Assembly: GCA_017392525.1 (NCBI GenBank)
Contig: JAFOVD010000052.1
Coordinates: forward strand, 1 to 64,000
DNA from: Lachnospiraceae bacterium
Lineage (GTDB): Bacteria > Bacillota > Clostridia > Lachnospirales > Lachnospiraceae
Length of the DNA: 64,000 nucleotides
Direction: 5' to 3'
The notes under the pieces were generated by a model that saw nothing but the letters and a program-made list of their open reading frames with translations, searched no databases and was not told the DNA's origin. Positions within the stretch are counted from its first letter, which is position 1, and every line of letters begins with the position of its first letter. Of the stretch, positions 18,173-25,454 are shown piece by piece. Both the position numbers and the translations under genes were made by a program.

Positions 18173-19042
18173 TTAACCCTTAACCGCTCCTTCGATCATA
18201 CCGTTCATAATCTGCTTCTGAGCAAATAAGAACACAATAATCATAGGAATGATTGCAAGTAATGCTGCTGTTAAGATCAGGTTCCACTGCTTTACATAAG
18301 AACCGACAAAGGCCTGAACAGCTACAGGTAAAGTCTTTACTGCACCATTCTGTCCTAACATCATGGATGGAAGCAGATAATCGTTCCAAATCCACATACC
18401 GTTAAGAATTGTAACTGTTGTTATTACCGGAGTTAACAGTGGGAAGATAATTCTAAAGAATGTTCCCTCCGGCGAACATCCATCAATGGATGCAGCTTCT
18501 TCCAAATCATATGGGATACCCTTAATGAAACCAACAAGGATAAACACTGTCATCGCTCCACCGAATCCGCAATATGCAAAGACAATACCCGGAACAGACT
18601 GTAACATCGCAATTCCTACGAATTTACCGGTATCACGGAATGTAGATACCAGTGGAAGCATAACTACCTGGAATGGAATTGTCATGGATGAAATAAACAA
18701 AAAGTAGATAAATCTTGACCACTTTGTATGATTTCTACAGATTACCCACGCTGCCATTCCACCGAATACAGCCAATAAAACAAGAGAAACAACGGTAATG
18801 ATTGCTGAGTATCCAAAGGCCTGCCAGAACATGAAATGTGTATTGTTAACAACATCATTCATATTTGAAATCAGCTGCTGGAAACTCACACCATTTAATC
18901 CGATTGGATTGGCTGTGATATCCTGTGTTCTCTTACATGAATTAATTACAACTAATGCAAATGGAAACAGAACATATACTGCAATAATTGTAGCAATAAT
19001 AACTTTTGCTATTAAACTGAATTTCTTTTCTTTTGTATGCAT
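18173..19042 (-). CDS. Carbohydrate ABC transporter permease (MalG-like)
   Basis: This 289-residue inner-membrane permease has six hydrophobic segments. The ABC-coupling EAA motif reads EEAASIDGCSPEGTFFRIIFP (about 181-201). It ends WNLILTAALLAIIPMIIVFLFAQ and QIMNGMIEGAVKG, typical of the MalG/UgpE class. It pairs with the MalF-like permease encoded upstream: the start ATG shares one base with that gene's stop codon. The energising ATPase is not encoded here and is probably a shared MsmK-type protein. The sugar is unknown. Confidence 0.93.
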   Translation of the reverse strand: MHTKEKKFSLIAKVIIATIIAVYVLFPFALVVINSCKRTQDITANPIGLNGVSFQQLISNMNDVVNNTHFMFWQAFGYSAIITVVSLVLLAVFGGMAAWVICRNHTKWSRFIYFLFISSMTIPFQVVMLPLVSTFRDTGKFVGIAMLQSVPGIVFAYCGFGGAMTVFILVGFIKGIPYDLEEAASIDGCSPEGTFFRIIFPLLTPVITTVTILNGMWIWNDYLLPSMMLGQNGAVKTLPVAVQAFVGSYVKQWNLILTAALLAIIPMIIVFLFAQKQIMNGMIEGAVKG

Positions 19043-20109
19043 TACAGTTCCACCTCCCTCTTATTAGAGATACGTACCTGAAGTACAGATACAGTTGCCA
19101 GGATAATAAAGAATAATACCGCTTTAGCCTGACCCAAAGCATAATTGCTCTTAATAACAGCTTCATTGTAGATATTTAACGCCAGCATCTCTGTACCATT
19201 TGTCAGATATGAACCCATGAAGCTTGCAATTGAACCCTTACCACCTGTCAATGACAAGTTTACATCAAACATCTTAAATGAGTTTGTAAGAGTCAAGAAT
19301 GTACAAATTGTAATAGATGGTGCAATCATCGGAATCTTAATATTAAAGAGTGTCTGAAGTGGACTTGCGCCATCAATTGCTGCTGCTTCCAATACTTCAC
19401 CAGGTACAGTATTCAGACCTGTGATGTAAATCAGCATAATATAACCGGCATATTGCCAGATGTAAACAACAATAATACCAAGGAAAGCTGTATTTGAGCT
19501 TGCAAGAATTGAATAATTGTTGTTAAATACCTTACTTGTAAATTCAACCAAAACATTACTGAAGATAAACTGCCAGATATAACCAAGTACGATACCACCA
19601 ATCAGGTTTGGTACGAAATACGCTGCACGGAAAAATCCGATTCCTCTAAACTTATTTGTGCAAAGTAATGCCAATAAGAATGCGATCAGATTTACCATTA
19701 CCATATTTAACACTACAAATAAGAATGTCAGTACGATTGACCATACAAAACTTGGCTGATGGAACATCTTAGCGTAATTATCAAATCCAACATAATTTCT
19801 CATTCTGATTCCATCCCAGTCTGTGAAGGAATAATAGAAACCAAGCAATAATGGAATAATTACGGTTACTAAGAATGTGAATAATAATGGAAATAAGAAA
19901 ATAAAATTAATAATCTTTCTATGGTGCTTTTCTGTTGGGAAGAGATACATTCCAAAAAGAATTGCCAGGATACCGATGACTAATATAGGTCCTCTACCCT
20001 CAAAAGTAGAGCCCATAAAGTCCATTGCAAGTGCTCCTATTAACATGGCAATTCCGCCAAAGAAAGCAATTACTGCAATTAACCCCTGTAACTTTTTATC
20101 GAGCTTCAT
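19042..20109 (-). CDS. Carbohydrate ABC transporter permease (MalF-like)
   Basis: The 355-residue partner permease has about eight hydrophobic segments: two or three extra ones at the N-terminus (about 8-65), then the usual six. The EAA motif reads EAAAIDGASPLQTLFNIKIP. The start MKLDKKLQ has GGGGG seven bases upstream. The frame is open 15 codons further, but that part runs into an intercistronic hairpin. It lies between the solute-binding protein gene and the MalG-like permease. Confidence 0.92.
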   Translation of the reverse strand: MKLDKKLQGLIAVIAFFGGIAMLIGALAMDFMGSTFEGRGPILVIGILAILFGMYLFPTEKHHRKIINFIFLFPLLFTFLVTVIIPLLLGFYYSFTDWDGIRMRNYVGFDNYAKMFHQPSFVWSIVLTFLFVVLNMVMVNLIAFLLALLCTNKFRGIGFFRAAYFVPNLIGGIVLGYIWQFIFSNVLVEFTSKVFNNNYSILASSNTAFLGIIVVYIWQYAGYIMLIYITGLNTVPGEVLEAAAIDGASPLQTLFNIKIPMIAPSITICTFLTLTNSFKMFDVNLSLTGGKGSIASFMGSYLTNGTEMLALNIYNEAVIKSNYALGQAKAVLFFIILATVSVLQVRISNKREVEL

Positions 20110-20140
20110 CTCTTTTCCCCCTTTCCTCTTTTTTAACAAA

Positions 20141-20167
20141 GGGGGCAAAACCATAAGGCCTGCCCCC
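20141..20167 (-). terminator. Intercistronic hairpin between the binding protein and permease genes
   Basis: Seven-base GC-rich arms (GGGGGCA and TGCCCCC) enclose a 13-base loop, with a weak T tract on the minus strand. By analogy with other importer operons it should stabilise or partly terminate the message, so that more binding protein than permease is made. Confidence 0.6.
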
Positions 20168-20210
20168 TATACTTCTGCTATTTAATATCTTGTAATTTGT
20201 AAATTATAGA

Positions 20211-21485
20211 TTATTCTGCATAGTAATTTGCAATTACATCCTTCATTGTCTTAACAAATCCGGCTGCATCAAGATCACCCTTAGCATAGTCATTGAATAC
20301 TACGCAAGTTTCATTCTGAAGACCGTCCTTCTTAAGCATTGTGTGCCATCCAGAAAGCTTGTCTGCCTGCATGTATGTGTTAATGCTGTTGTAGAATGGA
20401 TCAGTTGGTTCATATGCGCATGAGTCGAATGGGCTGATTAAGTTAGCTTCTTCAACTAAGATCTTCTGAGCAGAATCACCAGATACCCACTGTAAGAATT
20501 CCTTAGCAGCGTCTACCTGACCATCGTTATATACTGTCCAGAATGATGGAGCACCACCAATAATTGTGTCGATACCATCTTCAAATGCATATGGAGCAAT
20601 TCCCATAGCAAATCCTGAATAATCATCAGAAGATGTTACTGTAGCACCAATCCAAGAACCCTGTGTTACAAATGCATACTTGCCAGCTGCAAAGTTAGCA
20701 ACCTGATCATCATATGTACCATCTACAAGAAGGTCTGGATCTGAATATTGATTTAACATTCCAATAAAGTTTGCAAAATCTGTCATTCTGTCTTCGTCAA
20801 TCTGTCCGCCATCGTTCAGAAGATCAAGATATTTTGTATCATCCTGAGCAAGACCAGCATCAAGATACTGAGCAAATACATGTGTACCTGAAGACCATCC
20901 TAAGTTATTTGGTTCTGTACACCAGCCAACAACTGCTGTAAGTCCAAGTTCATCCTTCTTGGAATCAAGTGTCTTGAAAGCTTCTTCGTAAGCTTCAGGT
21001 GTTGTTAATGTTGTAGGATCGATTCCTGCTTTGCTAAGAATGTCAGCATTGTAAGAAAGACCAGTAGCTTCAACTGTGTATGGGAAGCCGATTACTGTAT
21101 CATCATCCTTTAATGCGTAGCTTGTGTCAGAAACCCAATCCTCATCAGAAAGGTCTGCTAACATGCCATCCCATGTTTCTGCCTGATTTGCTTCGATTAC
21201 GAAGATATCTGGCATGTTATCTGCCTGATACATCTTCTTCAATTCATCAGAAGCACTTGTGTCACCACCGATTGTCTCGATTGTAACTTTGTTACCAGTT
21301 TCTTCTTCATACTTAGCTGCAAGTTCCTGCAACTGATCATCAATCTCAGGTTTACCATTCAATAAACGGATACCCTCTGCTTTGCTACTAGAGCTATCCC
21401 CACTGGAGCTACTAGAGCCACATGCTGCCAAACCGAATACCATTGCTCCGGCCATAACTAATGCTAAAAGTTTCTTTCTCTTCAT
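20211..21485 (-). CDS. Extracellular sugar-binding lipoprotein of an ABC importer
   Basis: This 424-residue family 1 solute-binding protein has a lipoprotein signal peptide ending in the lipobox LAAC (Cys about residue 22). A Ser-rich linker and a two-lobed periplasmic-binding fold follow. It would be anchored to the outside of the membrane by its lipidated Cys and hand sugar to the two permeases encoded downstream. The ligand cannot be read from sequence. A GGAGGG site precedes the start. The LacI-type gene upstream is the likely regulator. Confidence 0.92.
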   Translation of the reverse strand: MKRKKLLALVMAGAMVFGLAACGSSSSSGDSSSSKAEGIRLLNGKPEIDDQLQELAAKYEEETGNKVTIETIGGDTSASDELKKMYQADNMPDIFVIEANQAETWDGMLADLSDEDWVSDTSYALKDDDTVIGFPYTVEATGLSYNADILSKAGIDPTTLTTPEAYEEAFKTLDSKKDELGLTAVVGWCTEPNNLGWSSGTHVFAQYLDAGLAQDDTKYLDLLNDGGQIDEDRMTDFANFIGMLNQYSDPDLLVDGTYDDQVANFAAGKYAFVTQGSWIGATVTSSDDYSGFAMGIAPYAFEDGIDTIIGGAPSFWTVYNDGQVDAAKEFLQWVSGDSAQKILVEEANLISPFDSCAYEPTDPFYNSINTYMQADKLSGWHTMLKKDGLQNETCVVFNDYAKGDLDAAGFVKTMKDVIANYYAE

Positions 21486-21520
21486 ATAAATTTTCCCTCC
21501 TGTGAAACTTTTCCCTTATG

Positions 21521-21564
21521 CGCAAAAGTTCCAAAACCCCTTTGGAATTTACCAACCTTTTGCG
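21521..21564 (-). promoter_or_regulatory. Nested inverted repeat in the importer leader, candidate operator
   Basis: Outer arms CGCAAAAG and CTTTTGCG flank an inner inverted repeat TTCCAAA/TTTGGAA. It lies between the predicted promoter and the ribosome binding site of the binding-protein gene, so it could be the LacI-type operator or an RNA hairpin. Confidence 0.5.
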
Positions 21565-21570
21565 TTCAAG

Positions 21571-21600
21571 TTCATAATTAGATGATAGCTCTTTTTGCAA
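21571..21600 (-). promoter_or_regulatory. Probable promoter for the sugar importer operon
   Basis: On the minus strand TTGCAA and TATGAA are 18 bases apart. The -35 box lies at the end of the T tract of the lacI terminator. The match is moderate. A nested inverted repeat lies downstream of it. Confidence 0.45.
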
Positions 21601-21637
21601 AAAAAACAAGAGAATTTAACCAGAAATTCCCTTGTTT
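21596..21637 (-). terminator. Intrinsic terminator after the LacI-type gene
   Basis: On the minus strand a 12-bp stem (ACAAGGGAATTT with AAATTCTCTTGT, one G-T pair) is followed by eight T residues. Confidence 0.85.
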
Positions 21638-21682
21638 CGCATTATTCGGCACACTATACAATATTGTCTGACTACTTTTTGT

Positions 21683-22735
21683 TTATTCTGCTGATTGCTT
21701 TTTGAAATCGAATACACTTTCCCTAACAATCAATTCCGGTTTTAGTACAATTTGACGTCTCTCCAATTTCTCGCCATTTAACATTCTGATTAAGGCTTCC
21801 GCTGCAAGTCGTCCCTTCCTGCTAATATCCTGATGCATTGTTGTCAATGCAGGTCGATATATCTCCGCAATTTCATAATCATCAACCCCTACCACAGAAA
21901 TATCTTCCGGCACACGAAGTCCCTGATCAAAGCACTCTCGAATGAAATGGATTGCAAATAAATCAGAACTACAGAACACTCCATCATATCCATATTTTTT
22001 TGCCTTTTTTACAAGGCTTGTCATACTTGTCTTCATCTCATGCTTTGTGGAACGAAGGGTGAAATAATCACGGTCACTATACTCTATTTCATGGGCATCC
22101 AAAGCCTTCTTAAATCCACGGAAACGAGCCTTATTTACACCATCCATATTATCCGCCAGGAATGCTACTCTATGACATCCCGCCTCTGCCATATAACTGG
22201 TTCCATCATAAGCACATATTTCATCATCCAGGGCAATATTAATAAACTGGTCCCCAAATGCACTTTCATTCTCTTCACTGATATAAGCATCCACACATGC
22301 TATAGGCTTATGATATCTCTTACGAACTCGTATTGCATCATCATCCAGCATACAAAACAGAATCAAACCATCTACATTCCAGGTAGACACATAGTTTAAA
22401 ATCTCTGCAATATCATCTGAGATATAGGTCATCATAAAATACCCCGCCTTGCGGATTACCTCTTCAATACCGGCAAGCATTTCTGCCACAAAAGGATCTG
22501 TCAGAATATGACTATATCTATCCTGTCGAACCTTAAGCACAACCCCCACAATTTTAGAGGTGTTCTGTGCCAGATTTCTCGCATTGATATTTGGAACATA
22601 TTCCACTTCTTCCAGAAAATCCTGTACCCTCTTTATGGTTTCCGGAGAAACTTCCTTGGTCTTTCCATGAATAACATTTGAGACCGTTGTTGGACTCATA
22701 TTTAACTGTCTCGCGATTTCTTTAATCGTAATCAT
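21683..22735 (-). CDS. LacI family transcriptional regulator
   Basis: The 350-residue protein has an N-terminal helix-turn-helix of LacI type (MITIKEIARQLNMSPTTVSNV) and hinge region, followed by a periplasmic-binding-protein-like effector domain (about 60-330, with GVDDYEIAEIYRPALTTMHQD). It most likely represses or activates the sugar importer operon directly downstream in response to a sugar. The start has AGG about nine bases upstream. It is separated from the importer by a strong terminator, so it is made separately. Confidence 0.93.
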   Translation of the reverse strand: MITIKEIARQLNMSPTTVSNVIHGKTKEVSPETIKRVQDFLEEVEYVPNINARNLAQNTSKIVGVVLKVRQDRYSHILTDPFVAEMLAGIEEVIRKAGYFMMTYISDDIAEILNYVSTWNVDGLILFCMLDDDAIRVRKRYHKPIACVDAYISEENESAFGDQFINIALDDEICAYDGTSYMAEAGCHRVAFLADNMDGVNKARFRGFKKALDAHEIEYSDRDYFTLRSTKHEMKTSMTSLVKKAKKYGYDGVFCSSDLFAIHFIRECFDQGLRVPEDISVVGVDDYEIAEIYRPALTTMHQDISRKGRLAAEALIRMLNGEKLERRQIVLKPELIVRESVFDFKKQSAE

Positions 22736-22760
22736 TGTACATTTCCTACTCCAAATTTAT

Positions 22761-22795
22761 TTAAAACCCAGGTTCTAATGGAAGAACCCGGGCTT
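22761..22795 (-). terminator. Hairpin terminator upstream of the LacI-type gene
   Basis: On the minus strand arms CCCGGGTTCT and AGAACCTGGG (one mismatch) are followed by TTTTAAAT. It probably ends the DUF711/ACT transcript. Confidence 0.65.
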
Positions 22796-22802
22796 TATAT
22801 GC

Positions 22803-22831
22803 ATACTTTAACGCATCAGCTATTAAAGTAT
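22803..22831. repeat. Perfect 9-bp inverted repeat upstream of the LacI-type gene
   Basis: ATACTTTAA and TTAAAGTAT are separated by 11 bases. The AT-rich repeat could be an operator or part of the lacI promoter; no regulator is assigned. Confidence 0.5.
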
Positions 22832-22895
22832 AAATCTAAATTTTTTAAAAGTATAGTTGTGAATAGTTCTAAGATTTCCCATTAAAATTTATGAA

Positions 22896-24260
22896 TTAAT
22901 TCTTAAAACTATGAATTGGGGCAGGGATTCTACCTGCACGAGAAACAAACTCATCACACTTTGCAGTATTTACCGGCATAATTGGAGCATGTCCAAGTAA
23001 TCCACCAAATTCCAAAGTATCTCCAACCTTTTTACCTACTGCCGGAATCAATCGACAAGCCGTTGTCTTCTGATTAATCATACCAAGTGCTGCTTCATCT
23101 GCAATAATACCTGAAATCGTTTCAGCGCTTGTATCTCCAGGGATAACAATCATATCCAGACCAACAGAGCAAACGCATGTCATTGCCTCTAATTTTTCAA
23201 TTGTAAGCATACCCGCATTGGCAGCATCAATCATACCCTGATCTTCTGATACCGGAATAAATGCACCGGATAATCCACCTACAGATGAAGATGCCATAAT
23301 ACCACCCTTCTTCACCTGATCATTTAACAATGCCAATGCCGCTGTTGTTCCAGGGGCACCAGCGTACTCAAGTCCCATCTCACAGAGAATATCTGCAACA
23401 GAATCACCAATTGCAGGTGTAGGAGCAAGAGATAAATCGATAATACCAAATGGAATATCCAGCATTTCAGACGCCTTTTTAGCTACTAGCTGTCCTACAC
23501 GAGTAATCTTGAAAGCAGTCTTTTTGATTGTTTCGCACATTACTTCAAAACTCTCTCCATGGACATTCTCAAGAGCCGTCTTTACAACACCAGGACCACT
23601 GATACCGACATTAATAACCGCATCAGACTCTGATACACCATGAAATGCACCCGCCATAAACGGATTATCATCCGGCGCATTACAGAGCACAACCAGTTTT
23701 GCAGCTCCGATACAATCACGATCTGCAGTAATTTCAGATGTCTCTTTGACAATCTGACCCATAAGACGAACTGCATCCATATTGATACCGGTCTTTGTAG
23801 AACCAACGTTAACAGAACTACAAATAAACTCTGTTTCATTCAGTGCCTGTGGAATAGAACGAATCAACATCTCATCATATTTTGTCATTCCCTTTGATAC
23901 AATAGCGGAATAACCACCGATAAAATTGACTCCAAGTTCCTTGGCACAACGATCTAATGTGTGAGCAATTGTCACATAGTCCTCAGGGCACTTACATGCG
24001 CTAGAACCTACAATTGCAATTGGAGTAACAGAAATACGTTTGTTGACAATTGGTATTCCATACTCTCTTTCTATTTCCTGACCAACCGGTACAAGATTCT
24101 TTGCAACGGTTGTAATCTTCTCATAAATCTTCTCATTGACCTTCTTCAGATCACTATCCATGCAGTCTAACAGACTAATTCCAATGGTAATAGTACGAAT
24201 ATCAAGATTTTCATGCTCTACCATCTTATTGGTTTCATTTACTTCAAGAACGTTAATCAT
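22896..24260 (-). CDS. DUF711/UPF0210 family protein (PFL family)
   Basis: The 454-residue protein belongs to the UPF0210/DUF711 family, whose structure is related to pyruvate formate-lyase-like barrels but whose function is not established. Recognisable stretches include [34 protein letters not shown] and [21 protein letters not shown] sequence near residue 310. There is no glycyl radical motif visible. It follows the ACT-domain gene after 11 bases; the two are a conserved pair, which suggests the ACT protein senses a ligand for it. Confidence 0.88.
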   Translation of the reverse strand: MINVLEVNETNKMVEHENLDIRTITIGISLLDCMDSDLKKVNEKIYEKITTVAKNLVPVGQEIEREYGIPIVNKRISVTPIAIVGSSACKCPEDYVTIAHTLDRCAKELGVNFIGGYSAIVSKGMTKYDEMLIRSIPQALNETEFICSSVNVGSTKTGINMDAVRLMGQIVKETSEITADRDCIGAAKLVVLCNAPDDNPFMAGAFHGVSESDAVINVGISGPGVVKTALENVHGESFEVMCETIKKTAFKITRVGQLVAKKASEMLDIPFGIIDLSLAPTPAIGDSVADILCEMGLEYAGAPGTTAALALLNDQVKKGGIMASSSVGGLSGAFIPVSEDQGMIDAANAGMLTIEKLEAMTCVCSVGLDMIVIPGDTSAETISGIIADEAALGMINQKTTACRLIPAVGKKVGDTLEFGGLLGHAPIMPVNTAKCDEFVSRAGRIPAPIHSFKN

Positions 24261-24271
24261 TACTGGCTCCT

Positions 24272-24556
24272 TTAGATTCTATGCATCATTTCAAAGATTT
24301 CTGCCTTCTGGCACTTAATATCAACACCGAGGTCCTTGCCTACCTGTGCCAATTCTTCCTGGACTTTGTCAAATCCCTGATCTACATCTGAAAAGTCAGC
24401 AATCATCATCATATTAAAATATCCCTGCACAATTGTCTGGGAAATATCTAAGATATTAATCTTATGTTCAGCCAGATAGGTACATGTCTTTGCAATAATA
24501 CCTACTGTATCCTTGCCTACTACTGTAACAATTGCTTTGTCTGTGTTCTTACTCAT
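24272..24556 (-). CDS. ACT domain protein (UPF0237)
   Basis: This 94-residue protein consists of one ACT domain ([21 protein letters not shown] at the start) and a short C-terminal helix. ACT domains bind amino acids or related small molecules. The GKDTVGIIA loop is of the glycine cleavage repressor-like subclass. A GGAG site precedes the start. It forms a two-gene operon with the DUF711 gene, driven by the promoter just upstream. Confidence 0.88.
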   Translation of the reverse strand: MSKNTDKAIVTVVGKDTVGIIAKTCTYLAEHKINILDISQTIVQGYFNMMMIADFSDVDQGFDKVQEELAQVGKDLGVDIKCQKAEIFEMMHRI

Positions 24557-24621
24557 TTGTAATCTCCTTCTTTTTGGTTCATGAGTTCCCTTTTCATAAC
24601 TTCACTACACCCAATGTATCC

Positions 24622-24650
24622 ATTAAAACAATCTTTTCCAATTGTTTCAA
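24622..24650 (-). promoter_or_regulatory. Probable promoter for the ACT/DUF711 operon
   Basis: On the minus strand TTGAAA and TTTAAT are 17 bases apart, directly after the WalJ-like gene. No terminator hairpin is seen between them. Confidence 0.5.
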
Positions 24651-24653
24651 GTC

Positions 24654-25454
24654 CTAAGATACTTTTATTAGTCTTGAAACCTCGGATCTTGGAGCAACCT
24701 CTATCGGGAAATCATTTCCTTTATATGGATTTTCTCCCATAGTAACCTCGAGACGAACCGTCTCATAGGCTAACTCCGGAAGATTGTTTTCTTTACTAAG
24801 ATGTCCTAACAGAATATGCTTCATATTGTCATGAAGCAATTCACCCAGCAACCGGCCGGACAATTCATTGGAAAGGTGACCATACTCTCCTAAGATACGC
24901 ATCTTCAACTGATATGGATAACTTCCCACCTGTAACATATTTACATCATGATTCGCCTCTAACAGCATGGCATCTAATCCCTTCATCTGATGAATAATAT
25001 AATCATCAAATGTCCCAAGATCTGTCAGCACGCCAATCTTATTATTATTGTGTTTTACCACATAAGCCACGGGATCATTGGCATCATGACTGATATGTAC
25101 CGGATGAATCTCCAAGTCACCTATAAAAAAGGATTCATCAGGGACAATCGGATGAAATAATTCTGTATCAATCTTTCCCACAGATTTCGAACTCAAAATC
25201 CCTTGAATTGTTCCCTCTGTAGCATAGATTGGAATGCCGTATTTTCTGGCAACTACTCCCAGTCCACTGATATGATCACTATGCTCATGAGTAATTAAGA
25301 TACCCTGCATATCTCCGGTTGTAAGATCATATGCATTCATACCGGCTTCGATTCTCTTGCCGCTAATGCCTGCATCAATCATAACATGTGTTTCATCCGA
25401 TCCTACGCAGATACAATTTCCACTGCTGCCAGATGCAATACTAAAAAATTCCAT
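24654..25454 (-). CDS. MBL-fold metallo-hydrolase (WalJ/YycJ-like)
   Basis: The 266-residue protein has the metallo-beta-lactamase metal site ITHEHSDHISGL and later His and Asp ligands (HISHDAND, LTDLGT, LLEANHD, GHLS). Family members near WalKR are called WalJ/YycJ and are proposed to be exonucleases coordinating replication and division. Here it follows the FtsA-like gene with a one-base overlap, together with polA and coaE, which fits a DNA- or division-linked role, but the exact activity is inferred. Confidence 0.85.
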   Translation of the reverse strand: MEFFSIASGSSGNCICVGSDETHVMIDAGISGKRIEAGMNAYDLTTGDMQGILITHEHSDHISGLGVVARKYGIPIYATEGTIQGILSSKSVGKIDTELFHPIVPDESFFIGDLEIHPVHISHDANDPVAYVVKHNNNKIGVLTDLGTFDDYIIHQMKGLDAMLLEANHDVNMLQVGSYPYQLKMRILGEYGHLSNELSGRLLGELLHDNMKHILLGHLSKENNLPELAYETVRLEVTMGENPYKGNDFPIEVAPRSEVSRLIKVS

